Of a stretch of 64,000 nt of DNA, positions 1 to 8,958 are shown in pieces (the first letter of the stretch is position 1; each line of letters starts with the position of its first letter). This DNA comes from Pseudomonadota bacterium. Its GTDB lineage: Bacteria > Pseudomonadota > Gammaproteobacteria > Burkholderiales > Burkholderiaceae_B. The position numbers and the translations under genes were made by a program. The stretch spans positions 1 through 64,000 of the forward strand of contig JAEWHK010000010.1 of NCBI GenBank assembly GCA_023387815.1, read 5' to 3'. The notes under the pieces are model-generated. The model ran no database searches. It was not told the origin of the DNA and saw nothing but the letters and a program-made list of their open reading frames with translations.

Positions 1-8
1 GAGGCACT

Positions 9-716
9 ATGGACAAGCAACTGACAAAAATTCTCGTCGTCGATGACGATCCTGCCCTGCGCCAGCTTCTCGCGGAATATCTCAACCGTCATGGTTACGA
101 TACGCTGCTTGCGCCCGACGCCAGCGACATTACGCAGCGCATTACCAAATTCTCACCTGATCTTATCGTTCTCGACCGCATGCTGCCGGGCGGAGATGGC
201 GTAGAAACCTGCCGCAAGCTGCGTGCCCAGAATGAAGATATTCCTGTCATTCTGCTCACCGCGAAAGATGAAACCGCAGACCGGATTATCGGTCTGGAAT
301 CGGGCGCCGACGATTATCTTGGCAAACCTTTTGACCCACGCGAACTGCTGGCGCGAATCGAAACTGTGCTGCGTCGCAAGAAAGGGGCATCTGCCCTGGT
401 CAAGGAAACGCCCATTCATTTTGGTCCCTTTACCTTTGATCCGGCACGTCGTCAGTTGTTCAAGGACAATGTTCAGGTCAAGCTCACCGGTGGTGAAATC
501 AACCTGCTCGAAGCGCTGGTCAAGAATTCCGGCAAACCGCTTTCACGCGAACGGCTGCTGGCCCTGGCTCGCGACGATGACGAAGGTGAGCGCAATGATC
601 GTGCCATCGATATTGCCATCCTGCGCCTGCGTCGCGCTGTCGAAGACGACCCCAAAGAACCACGCTGGATCCAGACCGTTTGGGGTATAGGTTACCGCTT
701 CTCTCCTGACGCATGA
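9..716 (+). CDS. ompR: OmpR-family response regulator (RisA/OmpR-like)
   Basis: Cytoplasmic DNA-binding response regulator of 235 aa. The receiver domain spans about residues 7-120, with the acidic pair in VVDDDP, the phospho-acceptor Asp56 in VLDRMLPGGDG and the conserved Lys in GKPFDP. A winged-helix OmpR/PhoB output domain covers about 135-233 and ends in WGIGYRF. The ATG at 9 has a GAGG four bases upstream, at the very edge of the window. It overlaps the next gene by ATGA, so the two are translationally coupled and this is its cognate kinase. Bordetella calls the equivalent pair RisA/RisS; that identity is by general resemblance only. Which genes it controls cannot be read from the sequence. 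Confidence 0.9.
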   Translation: MDKQLTKILVVDDDPALRQLLAEYLNRHGYDTLLAPDASDITQRITKFSPDLIVLDRMLPGGDGVETCRKLRAQNEDIPVILLTAKDETADRIIGLESGADDYLGKPFDPRELLARIETVLRRKKGASALVKETPIHFGPFTFDPARRQLFKDNVQVKLTGGEINLLEALVKNSGKPLSRERLLALARDDDEGERNDRAIDIAILRLRRAVEDDPKEPRWIQTVWGIGYRFSPDA

Positions 717-2176
717 TAAAACCTTCGCTGTGGCCGCGCTCCTTGCGGCTGCAGATGATCCTCTTCATTCTTGGAACTGTGATACTGGTGCAGCTTGGCA
801 GTTTCGCAGTCAGCAACTTCCTGAAAGAGCGATTCCTTGAAGACGTGGTGGTCAATTACCTGTCCACGACGATTCGCACATTACGCTCTGCTGTCTCCCA
901 GATACCCGAAAACCGGCGCGCCGAATTCATCATTGAGGCCTCCCAGAAGCGCTGGTATCTGCTTTCCCGCGCCGACCCCTACGCCAATCGCCGCCATCGC
1001 GGCGGTACGCTGGAGAATCCCGACGGCCCTGCGCCGTTGCCGGTGCCCGACGCCGCTCGAGAAGTTGAGCGAGCAAGGCAGAAGGCGGCCCCCAGGCCAC
1101 CGAAACGACCTGCTTACCTGGGTGACGGACCCAGTAATGACATCCTTAAAATTGTCCGCCGCCTGAATATGGAGCTGGATGACGGCACACGTGTGGGCCT
1201 GACTCGCGGCCCGACACCGCGCATGTTCATCTCCCTGCAGCCCGACGATGATGGCAATACCTTCATCCGCGAATGGCTGGTCATACCCCTGGATCGCATC
1301 GAACCCCCGAACATGCATGCGATCTCCATCGCCTGGCTGAGCCTGACAGGGCTGTTGCTGATTCTGGCTGCCGGCTTTGCCTGGCATATTACGCGCCCGC
1401 TGACCCGCCTGGCCTTTGCGGCAGACAAGCTGGCCCAGGGCAAGCCAGAGCGCGTAACGCCTGCCGGTCCCACCGAAACCCGACAGCTGGGTGAACGGTT
1501 CAATGCCATGCTGGACGCTTTGGAAGAATCCCGCGCCGTGCAGCAGACCCTGCTGGCCGGTCTGCCCCATGACCTGAAAAGTCCGCTGGCTCGCATGCGT
1601 CTGCGTGTGGAACTGACTGATGACATGGCCTTCAAGGAAGGCATGCGCAATGACGTGCACGAAATGCAGGATATGATCGACCAGTTCATCAGTTATGTGC
1701 GCGGATCTGATCTGGCCACGTACAAATTTCAGCCGCTCAATATCCGTAGCTGGCTGGAAGAGCGGGTCGCGGCCTGGCACGATGCAGGCAGTCCGGTGCA
1801 TCTGCATCCGTTGCCGGAAGGCGAAGCCTGGATCAGCGCCGATACGCTCTCGCTAGGACGGTATCTGGATAATCTGATCAGCAATGCACTCAAGCACGGA
1901 CGACCACCTGTGGACGTCGAACTGCAACTTACGCCCGAACGCGCCATTCTGTCTGTGGCAGACCATGGCGATGGCATTGCTCCGGAACGTCGAGCAGAGG
2001 CACTGCGCGCATTTTCGCGTCTGGATTCCGCCCGCACCATGACGGGCAGCGTCGGACTGGGTTTGTCGCTGGCAGAAACCATTGCCAGCGCACACAACGG
2101 CGAGTTCACCCTGGGCAGCAGCGAAAGCGGTGGCCTTCTGGTGACGGTCAAACTGCCGCTGATCGATCCGTCCTGA
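713..2176 (+). CDS. envZ: EnvZ-type sensor histidine kinase (RisS/EnvZ-like)
   Basis: Inner-membrane sensor kinase of 487 aa that should phosphorylate the OmpR-like regulator it overlaps by 4 bp. TM1 lies at about residues 14-36 and TM2 at about 202-225. Between them is a periplasmic region of about 165 residues with a Pro/Arg-rich stretch near 90-140. HAMP follows (about 226-278), then the H-box with His286 in GLPHDLKSPLARMR, the N-box YLDNLISNALKHG, the G1 box DHGDGIAPE and the G2 box SVGLGLSLA. The periplasmic loop is longer than in short Burkholderia EnvZ proteins, so it could bind a ligand. It is convergent with the cyd-like operon, whose end is 18 bp away. Confidence 0.9.
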   Translation: MIKPSLWPRSLRLQMILFILGTVILVQLGSFAVSNFLKERFLEDVVVNYLSTTIRTLRSAVSQIPENRRAEFIIEASQKRWYLLSRADPYANRRHRGGTLENPDGPAPLPVPDAAREVERARQKAAPRPPKRPAYLGDGPSNDILKIVRRLNMELDDGTRVGLTRGPTPRMFISLQPDDDGNTFIREWLVIPLDRIEPPNMHAISIAWLSLTGLLLILAAGFAWHITRPLTRLAFAADKLAQGKPERVTPAGPTETRQLGERFNAMLDALEESRAVQQTLLAGLPHDLKSPLARMRLRVELTDDMAFKEGMRNDVHEMQDMIDQFISYVRGSDLATYKFQPLNIRSWLEERVAAWHDAGSPVHLHPLPEGEAWISADTLSLGRYLDNLISNALKHGRPPVDVELQLTPERAILSVADHGDGIAPERRAEALRAFSRLDSARTMTGSVGLGLSLAETIASAHNGEFTLGSSESGGLLVTVKLPLIDPS

Positions 2177-2194
2177 TCAATCTGTCCCTTTCAA

Positions 2195-3250
2195 TCAATC
2201 CGTCCTTTTCATAAACGAGACGTCTCTGGCCTTGCGTTCCTTGCCCAGCAGATCACGGTAATACCATAGCATCACCAGCGGCAAAACCACCAGGAAGAAG
2301 GCAAAGGCTACGACCAGCAGACGAGTCGTTCCAAGGCTTGTCACGCTTTCCCATATGGTCAGTTCATCCAGCACAAAGAACGGGAACATGCTGAAGACAA
2401 GTCCGGCAATCATGCTCAGGACAATCAGAACGGTCAGAATGAACGGCAGCCAGATCAGGATACGGATGTGCTGCACTTTTCTGACGACCAGTTCGATCAC
2501 GACAAACATGGCAAGCAGTGCCAGCCAGCACAGAAGCACCACCGGCAGCCGGGTGGTCTCGGTCCATTTGAAAAAGACGCCCCCGTTGACCATGCCCAGC
2601 GCGACTGACACCGCGACAACCCCTGCCGCTGTCAACCGTGATGCGCGGCGCACCCAGCCTCTGGCGCGCTGATGCAATTCATCATCGACACGCATCAGGA
2701 GCCAGGTCGCGCCAAGAAGAATGAAGGTCGCCACCACGCAGGCGGCAATGAAAAACGCAAACCACTGACTTCCGGTTTCGTAACTGAAGCTGACCGACAG
2801 GCGGCCCAATACCAGTCCCTGACCCAGTGCTGTCAGCAATGATCCCAGGGCGAAGGCAGCGGTGAAGGCACCCCGCCGGGCCTCCTGCGCACGCAGCCTG
2901 AATTCATATGCAATACCGCGCAGCAGACAACCCGCAGCCAGCAGCATGAGCGGCAGATAAAGCGCGGCACTCACATAGGCCCAGGCCTTGGGAAATGCTG
3001 CCAGAAGAATGCCGCAACCCAGAAAAATCCAGAACACATTCAGATCGCGCCAGGGGCCCAGAAAGGTAAACATCCGTGCCCGGTGCTCGGGCGGCGCAAA
3101 AGGGATAAGCATGCCCACCCCCAGGTCTACTCCATCCAGAACAGCCCCTGCCACGCAGACGCCCAGGAAGACCACGAAACACAGCAGTGGCATCCAGAAT
3201 CCCGGGTCATAACTGTTAAGTCCCAGCGAACCGGCAAGCGTATCGATCAT
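2195..3250 (-). CDS. Cytochrome bd-type oxidase subunit II-like protein (CydB-like)
   Basis: Polytopic membrane protein of 351 aa recognisable as CydB. It has the N-terminal DGVDLGVGMLIPF signature, GPWRDLNVFWIFLGCGILLAAFPKAWA (matching the GPVWDGNEVWL region of CydB with changes) and a GIAYEFR segment. CydB normally forms the heme-free partner of CydA in the quinol oxidase. Its ATG overlaps the stop of the upstream CydA-like gene (ATGA), so the two are co-translated. No CydX-like small ORF follows; the gene ends 18 bp from the convergent kinase gene. Because its partner has lost the heme ligands, this pair may not be an oxidase. Confidence 0.8.
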   Translation of the reverse strand: MIDTLAGSLGLNSYDPGFWMPLLCFVVFLGVCVAGAVLDGVDLGVGMLIPFAPPEHRARMFTFLGPWRDLNVFWIFLGCGILLAAFPKAWAYVSAALYLPLMLLAAGCLLRGIAYEFRLRAQEARRGAFTAAFALGSLLTALGQGLVLGRLSVSFSYETGSQWFAFFIAACVVATFILLGATWLLMRVDDELHQRARGWVRRASRLTAAGVVAVSVALGMVNGGVFFKWTETTRLPVVLLCWLALLAMFVVIELVVRKVQHIRILIWLPFILTVLIVLSMIAGLVFSMFPFFVLDELTIWESVTSLGTTRLLVVAFAFFLVVLPLVMLWYYRDLLGKERKARDVSFMKRTD

Positions 3251-4404
3251 GCCGTCCTCCGGATTTTACGAACTGGAACCACGCCATATCGGGCCGCGCG
3301 CTGGGCAAGAAAGACAAAGCCTGCCAGAATGGATGCCAGAACCAGCCACTGAACCAGCGTCGCCGCGGCAACCACCAGCAGACCCGGCTCGCTGAACGCT
3401 TCGGCAAACGTAATCGTCTGGTGTACAAAGAACTGTCCATCGCGCAATGACAGCAGGATTTGCGTGAGCCACACGACCAGCCAGCCCGCCGGCCCCATCC
3501 ACACTATCACTTGCAGCATGGGACGAGGCAAACGGCCGAAATCACTGCGTCGCGACAGATACCACAGCCACTGGGCCAGGCAGACAAGGGCCAGCAACGC
3601 CAGCAGCACAACCCCGAGCTTTTCTGCCCATTGCGCGGGCAGCGGCAGAGCCTGTGGCTTACGGAAAAAATCCGCATGAAACAGGTAGCCGCTCACAACA
3701 GAAACAGCCAGCGCCACGAAGGTCAGAATACTGCCCAGCCAGAACCCCAGATTTTCGGCCCGATTCAGCGGTTTGGCCAGGGCTTCGCTGGCACTGATGG
3801 ACATCATGAGCGAACCCATGGTCAGGCCGGCCAGTGCCGTCATAAAAAGCATCCGTGGCCAGGCCTGCGGATGTAGCGCCAGCGCAAGCCAGTCGTTCAC
3901 AACCAAGGGCATCGCACCGCTTTCCAGGCCCGCAGGAAAGTTCAGCCAGCTCTGGAACCAGATCAGTAATACCGAAATCGCCGTCAGACCCACCGCAGCA
4001 AGCGCAACGAACGCGCTATGGAGCCAGGACGCGAGCGATCCCTGCCGATATAGCATGACATCGATCACGAACAGTTTGATGGTGAATGTGAGTGCCGCAA
4101 GCAGTACGATTAGCGGCCCGGTAACCGAGCCCAGCCGCACAAAGAGACTGGGCCAGAGCGAACCTGCCTGAATCAGCAGGTAAACCATGCCCAGCAGCGT
4201 CACTGTCATGGTCAGGGCAAAAATGCGCACCCAGAATCGGTACAGTTCCATCCAGTGGCCGTCCTCCTGCCTGCCATGCGTCATGCATTTGGCAAACAGC
4301 AGCAACCAGCCCAGCGCAACCGTGCACAGACCGAATACCGAGAAAAATGAAAGCGAACTGAAAAACTGCAGTTTCGCCAGCTGTAAAGAAGAAATATCCC
4401 ACAT
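3247..4404 (-). CDS. CydA-like membrane protein lacking the heme ligands
   Basis: A 385-residue membrane protein with about nine hydrophobic segments, homologous to cytochrome bd subunit I but shorter than the usual 450-530 aa. The N-terminus reads LAKLQFFSSLSFFSVFG where CydA has RLQFALTAMYHFLF, so the b595 ligand His19 is Phe21 here. The helix normally containing FVHT reads MLFMTALAG, so His186 is lost. The segment matching GAPLAIEGLMAFFLEST reads TGPLIVLLAALTFTIKL, so both Glu99 and Glu107 are gone. The Met393 and Glu445 regions and the GRQPW motif are not preserved, and the Q-loop is reduced to a short linker. E. coli numbering and alignment are by eye from memory. It is the first gene of the operon, divergent from glnS. 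It may be a structural, heme-free relative. Confidence 0.7.
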   Translation of the reverse strand: MWDISSLQLAKLQFFSSLSFFSVFGLCTVALGWLLLFAKCMTHGRQEDGHWMELYRFWVRIFALTMTVTLLGMVYLLIQAGSLWPSLFVRLGSVTGPLIVLLAALTFTIKLFVIDVMLYRQGSLASWLHSAFVALAAVGLTAISVLLIWFQSWLNFPAGLESGAMPLVVNDWLALALHPQAWPRMLFMTALAGLTMGSLMMSISASEALAKPLNRAENLGFWLGSILTFVALAVSVVSGYLFHADFFRKPQALPLPAQWAEKLGVVLLALLALVCLAQWLWYLSRRSDFGRLPRPMLQVIVWMGPAGWLVVWLTQILLSLRDGQFFVHQTITFAEAFSEPGLLVVAAATLVQWLVLASILAGFVFLAQRAARYGVVPVRKIRRTA

Positions 4405-4509
4405 ACGTAATAGCGGTTTAAATTTCGGGGCAGTTGAGCGATTCTCATGAGTCTAACCGCTGAACATGGCAAAATGGACGATATTGTAGTTTTACTGAAA
4501 TTTTAAAAT

Positions 4510-6270
4510 ATGTCCGCCACGACACCAGAGATTCCCGCCGCCAATTTCCTGCGCACCATCATCGAAAACGACCTGAGCAATGACCGTTACCAGTCCAAAA
4601 AATGGGCCGGAGAACCCGGTCCTGCATCGGTGCAGCAGAATGCGCCCAAGGATCCTGCGCGTATTCGCACCCGTTTTCCGCCCGAGCCCAATGGCTACCT
4701 GCATATCGGCCATGCCAAAAGCATTTGCCTGAACTTCGGCCTGGCGCGTGATTATGGTGGCGTATGTCATTTACGATTTGACGATACCAATCCCGAGAAA
4801 GAAGAACAGGAATATGTGGACGCCATCGATGAAACCGTCGAATGGCTGGGGTTCAGCACACGTGGTGTCAGCAATCAGGAAAACCGCTATTTCGCCAGCA
4901 GCTATTTCGGCTATATGTATGACTTTGCCGAAGCGCTCATCAACGGTGGCTATGCGTATGTAGACGAACAGACGCCGGAACAGATCCGTACTAACCGTGG
5001 GACACTGACCTCTCCTGGGGTGAACTCGCCCTGGCGTGACCGCGCGCCTGAAGAATCACTGAAACTGCTGCGCGAGATGAAAGAAGGCAAGCACCCGGAC
5101 GGCAGTCTGGCCTTGCGCGCCAAAGTGGATATGGCATCGCCCAATATCAATATGCGCGATCCCGTGCTGTACCGTATCCGTCATGCGCCCCATCATCGGA
5201 CAGGGAATGACTGGTGCATTTATCCCATGTACACCTATGCCCATCCCATTGAGGATGCGCTGGAGGGAATTACACACAGTTTCTGCACGCTGGAATTTGA
5301 AGACCAGCGTCCGTTTTATGACTGGCTGCTGGCACGCCTTGTGGAACTGGGTCAGTTACGTGATCCCCTGCCCCGTCAGTATGAATTTGCCCGACTGAAT
5401 CTGAAGCATGTGGTCACCAGCAAGCGCAAGCTGCTTCAACTGGTCAAAGAAGGCCATGTTACGGGCTGGGATGATCCGCGTATGCCGACGCTGGCCGGAC
5501 TGCGTCGCCGTGGCTACACACCGGCGTCGCTGCGTCTTTTCTGCGACCGTCTGGGTGTTTCCAAATCGGATTCCCGTATCGACTACAGCCTTCTGGAACA
5601 GGCACTGCGTGACGATCTGGATCCAATAGCCGAACGCCGCGTAGCGGTGCTGGACCCCATCAGACTGATCATTACCAATTATCCTGAAGACCAAAGTGAA
5701 TTGTGCAGCGCGCCACGCAACCCGCATGATGCTGACGCCGGCAGACGCGAATTTCCATTCACACGCGAGCTCTGGATTGAACGCGACGATTTCCGTGAGG
5801 ATCCGCCCAAAAAATACTTCCGTCTGTTCCCTGGCAACACGGTCAGGCTCAAGTACGCCTACGTGGTCAAATGCACTGGTTTCAAAAAGGATGACGCCGG
5901 CAACGTAACTGAAGTCTATGCCGAATACCTGCCTGATACCAAAAGTGGCACACCCGGCGCAGACAGCGTCAAGGTCAAGGGCAATATCACCTGGATCAGC
6001 GTACCCGATGCCGTCCCGGCCACAGTGATGCTTTACGATCGGCTCTTTACCGACCCCTCCCCCGATAGCGGCGAGAAGAATTTCCTGGATTATCTGAATC
6101 CCGATTCTGTGCAGCGCGTCAATGCGTGGCTGGAGCCGGGCTTTATCGCAGAGCCAGGGGCCCGCTGGCAGTTTGAACGACTGGGCTATTTCGTTGCGGA
6201 TTCGAAAGATTCAACGCCGGAAAACCCGGTACTCAACCGGTGTGTTACCCTGCGAGATTCATGGTCCTGA
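4510..6270 (+). CDS. glnS: Glutaminyl-tRNA synthetase
   Basis: Cytoplasmic class I aminoacyl-tRNA synthetase of 586 aa that charges tRNA-Gln with glutamine. The Rossmann domain begins at RFPPEPNGYLHIGHAKS, containing the HIGH signature. The KMSKS-equivalent loop is VTSKRKLL. The C-terminal anticodon-binding beta-barrels include the RLFPGNTVRLKYAY region. Length is close to the roughly 550-590 aa expected, and a short N-terminal extension precedes the catalytic core. It is divergent from the cydA-like gene, with 105 bp between them, and is followed 22 bp later by minC, though co-regulation is only inferred from spacing. Confidence 0.97.
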   Translation: MSATTPEIPAANFLRTIIENDLSNDRYQSKKWAGEPGPASVQQNAPKDPARIRTRFPPEPNGYLHIGHAKSICLNFGLARDYGGVCHLRFDDTNPEKEEQEYVDAIDETVEWLGFSTRGVSNQENRYFASSYFGYMYDFAEALINGGYAYVDEQTPEQIRTNRGTLTSPGVNSPWRDRAPEESLKLLREMKEGKHPDGSLALRAKVDMASPNINMRDPVLYRIRHAPHHRTGNDWCIYPMYTYAHPIEDALEGITHSFCTLEFEDQRPFYDWLLARLVELGQLRDPLPRQYEFARLNLKHVVTSKRKLLQLVKEGHVTGWDDPRMPTLAGLRRRGYTPASLRLFCDRLGVSKSDSRIDYSLLEQALRDDLDPIAERRVAVLDPIRLIITNYPEDQSELCSAPRNPHDADAGRREFPFTRELWIERDDFREDPPKKYFRLFPGNTVRLKYAYVVKCTGFKKDDAGNVTEVYAEYLPDTKSGTPGADSVKVKGNITWISVPDAVPATVMLYDRLFTDPSPDSGEKNFLDYLNPDSVQRVNAWLEPGFIAEPGARWQFERLGYFVADSKDSTPENPVLNRCVTLRDSWS

Positions 6271-6292
6271 TTTATTTAAAGTGAATTGAAAC

Positions 6293-7273
6293 GTGGCTTC
6301 CAAATCCTCCTCCTCTGCCCTTGAATTCAAAAGCGCCTCGCTTTTTGTTGTCCGTATCGAGCTGAAAAGCGCCGAAACGGCAGCATTGCAGCAGGCACTG
6401 GAACAGAAAATGGCCGAAGCCGGCAGTCTGTTCGAACATGAACCCGTCGTCCTGGACGCAAGCAACCTGCAGGAGTCGCCGAACTGGACCGAACTGGTCG
6501 GCATTCTGGCAAAACACAAACTGCCCGTGATTGGCGTGATGGGTCCCGATGGCGCGGTGATTGACAGTGCCCGCCAGGCAGGTCTGTGCAAGGTTGAAAT
6601 TTCCACCCTGAATACGCGTCAGCCGCCGGAACCGGCAGTGCTGACCGAACCGGTTCCCGACGCCGTGAAGCTGGCCCCCGCGGCCAGTGTTCGTACCGTC
6701 GCGTCGGCTACGGAAAAAGAGACACCGGCCGAGAACAAGGCTGGCAAACCGGCAGAGGCATCCAATACTTCGGCGACGCAGAACACCGCTTCTGCACAGC
6801 CTGCCACGCAGCAAGGCGCACAGGCAAAGCAAACCGGTACTCAATCCAAGGCACCGACAGCGCGCACGCCTGCGAAACCCGCCGAGCCTATCGTGCGCGA
6901 AACCATCCGCGAAGTGCCGGTACCGGTCCCAACAATGGTGCTGGCGCGGCAGTTGCGTTCCGGACAGCGGGTTTATGCACGCAATAGCGATCTGATTGTG
7001 ATCGGCGTAGTCAGCCGGGGTGCAGAAGTGATTGCCGACGGCAATATCCACGTTTACGGCCCGCTGCGCGGCAAGGCCATTGCCGGTGCAAGAGGCAATG
7101 CCTCTGCCCGCATCTTTACCTCTCATCTGGATGCGGAACTGCTGGCCATTGCCGGCATTTACCGAGTGATTGATGCCGATATTGAACCGTCACTCAATAA
7201 AAAACCGGTCATTGTTGAGCTGGATGATGATACGCTGAAATTCATTCCCGGAGACACCAGCGCCCAGGGCTAG
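6293..7273 (+). CDS. minC: Septum site-determining protein MinC
   Basis: Inhibitor of FtsZ ring assembly that acts with MinD at the poles; 326 aa, starting at GTG. The N-terminal FtsZ-binding domain covers about residues 1-105. The C-terminal beta-helical dimerisation and MinD-binding domain covers about 215-320, with the recognisable LRSGQRVYARNSDLIVIG, ADGNIHVYGPLRGKA and RIFTSHLDAEL. Between them lies an unusually long Ala/Pro/Thr/Lys-rich linker of about 100 residues, against roughly 10-20 in E. coli MinC, making the protein clearly longer than the usual 230-240 aa. An upstream ATG is not available in frame, and the neighbouring minD and minE support the call. Confidence 0.95.
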   Translation: MASKSSSSALEFKSASLFVVRIELKSAETAALQQALEQKMAEAGSLFEHEPVVLDASNLQESPNWTELVGILAKHKLPVIGVMGPDGAVIDSARQAGLCKVEISTLNTRQPPEPAVLTEPVPDAVKLAPAASVRTVASATEKETPAENKAGKPAEASNTSATQNTASAQPATQQGAQAKQTGTQSKAPTARTPAKPAEPIVRETIREVPVPVPTMVLARQLRSGQRVYARNSDLIVIGVVSRGAEVIADGNIHVYGPLRGKAIAGARGNASARIFTSHLDAELLAIAGIYRVIDADIEPSLNKKPVIVELDDDTLKFIPGDTSAQG

Positions 7274-7310
7274 CGCTAACTACCGTAACGTTTTTTAAGA
7301 GAAATTCATA

Positions 7311-7332
7311 CCGATATGCGTTAAGATATCGG
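7311..7332 (+). promoter_or_regulatory. Inverted repeat between minC and minD
   Basis: CCGATAT and ATATCGG form a 7 bp stem with an 8 nt loop in the 96 bp gap between minC and minD, about 38 bp before the minD start. It could be an operator for a separate minDE promoter or a processing hairpin in the minCDE message. No poly-T follows, so it is not a classic terminator. Confidence 0.45.
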
Positions 7333-7369
7333 CACTTACAGCCATACGTACAGATAGGAATAACCTTAC

Positions 7370-8185
7370 ATGACTCGCATCATTGTGGTAACTTCAGGTA
7401 AAGGCGGCGTGGGTAAAACCACGACAAGCGCCAGTTTTTCATCCGGTCTTGCCATGCGTGGCCACAAGACGGTCGTGATCGATTTTGACGTCGGTCTGCG
7501 TAATCTCGACCTCATCATGGGCTGCGAACGTCGCGTCGTTTATGACTTCGTCAATGTCATTCAGGGTGAAGCCACGCTGAATCAGGCCCTGATCAAAGAC
7601 AAACAGCTCGAGAACCTGTTCATCCTGCCTGCTTCGCAAACGCGGGACAAAGACGCGCTGACGCGCGAGGGCGTGGCAAAAGTTCTGGAAGACCTCAAGG
7701 GCATGGGTTTTGAATATATCGTATGTGATTCGCCTGCCGGTATCGAAACCGGCGCACTCATGGCCGCCTATTTCGCTGATGATGCCCTAGTTGTGACCAA
7801 CCCAGAGGTCTCCTCTGTTCGGGATTCAGACCGTATCTTGGGTATTCTTTCTTCCAAATCACGTCGTGCCGAGTCCAGCGAAGAAGCCGTCAAGGAATTC
7901 CTGGTTCTCACCCGCTACAATCCAAAACGCGTAGAAGACGGCGAAATGCTGTCTCTCAAAGATATTGAAGATATTCTTCGCATCAAATTGATCGGCGTTG
8001 TGCCGGAATCCGAATCAGTACTGCAGGCTTCCAACTCTGGTGTGCCCGCCATCCATCTGAAGGATTCAGACGTATCCGAGGCCTACCAGGACATCGTGGC
8101 ACGCTATCTGGGCGAAGAAAAACCCTTGCGCTTTACTGATTACAACAAGCCAGGCTTCTTCAAACGACTTTTCGGAGGCAAGTAA
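7370..8185 (+). CDS. minD: Septum site-determining ATPase MinD
   Basis: Membrane-binding ParA-family ATPase of 271 aa that recruits MinC to the poles and oscillates with MinE. The deviant Walker A is SGKGGVGKTTTSA near residue 10, the switch I-like region reads DFDVGLRNLDLIMG, and Walker B is IVCDSPAGIE. The C-terminus ends in a short amphipathic helix (KPGFFKRLFGGK) typical of the MinD membrane-targeting sequence. Its stop codon is separated by a single base from the minE start, so the two are translated together. Length matches the family. Confidence 0.98.
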   Translation: MTRIIVVTSGKGGVGKTTTSASFSSGLAMRGHKTVVIDFDVGLRNLDLIMGCERRVVYDFVNVIQGEATLNQALIKDKQLENLFILPASQTRDKDALTREGVAKVLEDLKGMGFEYIVCDSPAGIETGALMAAYFADDALVVTNPEVSSVRDSDRILGILSSKSRRAESSEEAVKEFLVLTRYNPKRVEDGEMLSLKDIEDILRIKLIGVVPESESVLQASNSGVPAIHLKDSDVSEAYQDIVARYLGEEKPLRFTDYNKPGFFKRLFGGK

Positions 8186-8186
8186 T

Positions 8187-8471
8187 ATGTCCTTCCTGAA
8201 ATTTCTACTCGGCGAAAAGAAATCGTCGGCCAGCCTTGCCAAAGAACGTCTTCAGCTGATCATCACGCATGAACGTCAGGAAGGAGCCGCCAGCGCGCCC
8301 GATTTTCTGCCGCAGCTGCAAAAAGACCTGATTGAAGTCATTTCCAAGTACATCAAAATCAACGAAGAAGACCTGAAAGTCAACGTTGACAAGCATGGCA
8401 ACCTGGAAGTGCTGGAAGTGAAGATCGAGATGCCACAGGATTCCAAGGATCCCGTCGCCAAAGTCGGCTGA
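8187..8471 (+). CDS. minE: Cell division topological specificity factor MinE
   Basis: A 94-residue MinE that stimulates MinD ATPase and drives pole-to-pole oscillation. The N-terminal MSFLKFLLGEKK is the membrane- and MinD-contacting segment, KERLQLIITHER is the contact helix/strand, and the C-terminal topological specificity domain includes LEVLEVKIEMP. An SD sequence (CGGAGG) sits inside the end of minD. A rho-independent terminator follows closely, marking the end of the min operon. Confidence 0.97.
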   Translation: MSFLKFLLGEKKSSASLAKERLQLIITHERQEGAASAPDFLPQLQKDLIEVISKYIKINEEDLKVNVDKHGNLEVLEVKIEMPQDSKDPVAKVG

Positions 8472-8482
8472 TAGGTATCAGG

Positions 8483-8508
8483 CCTGGTCCGGGACCAGGT
8501 CTTTTTTT
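8483..8508 (+). terminator. Rho-independent terminator after minE
   Basis: CCTGGTCC and GGACCAGG form a strong GC stem with a very short loop (innermost pairs likely melt), followed by CTTTTTTT. It begins 11 bp after the minE stop codon. Confidence 0.9.
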
Positions 8509-8651
8509 CAAGGGCCCGTGCTTTTCTCAAAGGATAGGTCTTTCACTGGCGGTCAGCGTTATCCGCATTGCGCCCGACGAAAAATCCCGTATCGGTAAAA
8601 GATTTACCCGCCAGACAATCTCTTTGGCAAGTTCTTGAATGTACACGCACA

Positions 8652-8686
8652 AAAAAAGAGTCATCTTTTCCGGATGACTCTTTTTT
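8652..8686 (+). terminator. Bidirectional terminator between min operon and lipoprotein gene
   Basis: AAAAAAGAGTCATC, a short TTTTCCG loop, then GATGACTCTTTTTT. Both strands show a stem with a U-tract, so it can stop transcription from the min side and from the convergent lipoprotein gene at 8737-8958. The 150 bp between the two terminators shows no gene. Confidence 0.9.
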
Positions 8687-8736
8687 ATGCTTTCCTGCTG
8701 CATGTCTGCCGGGCAGGACGTGGCAAACCGACCAGA

Positions 8737-8958
8737 TTATCGACGGCCACCGCCTACCTGATTACCAATCACGCCGCCGATGGCCGCGCCACCCAGCGTA
8801 CCGACCGTACCACCGCTAGTCAGCAGAGAACCGGCAACACCACCGATAGCCGCACCACCTACGGTGTTACGATCACGCTGTGTCATACCGCCACAACCGG
8901 CCAGTGCGATGGCAAGGGTACCTGCAACAATGCTCTTGGCTACGATATTCGTTTTCAT
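8737..8958 (-). CDS. Glycine-zipper lipoprotein (OsmB-like)
   Basis: A 73-residue predicted outer-membrane lipoprotein. The signal peptide ends in the lipobox LAGC, so the mature protein starts at Cys22. Two glycine-zipper segments follow (VGGAAIGGVAGSLL and LGGAAIGGVIGNQVGGG), the arrangement of the OsmB/SlyB-type Gly-zipper family whose members are often stress-induced. A clean AGGAG lies 6 bases before the ATG. It is a monocistronic gene with its own terminator at 8652-8686. The exact role is unknown. Confidence 0.85.
   Translation of the reverse strand: MKTNIVAKSIVAGTLAIALAGCGGMTQRDRNTVGGAAIGGVAGSLLTSGGTVGTLGGAAIGGVIGNQVGGGRR

Noticed and set aside
881..1807. Minus-strand 308-codon frame opposite the histidine kinase gene
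   Set aside because: It is antisense to a clear kinase gene; its composition reflects reverse reading of high-GC codons.
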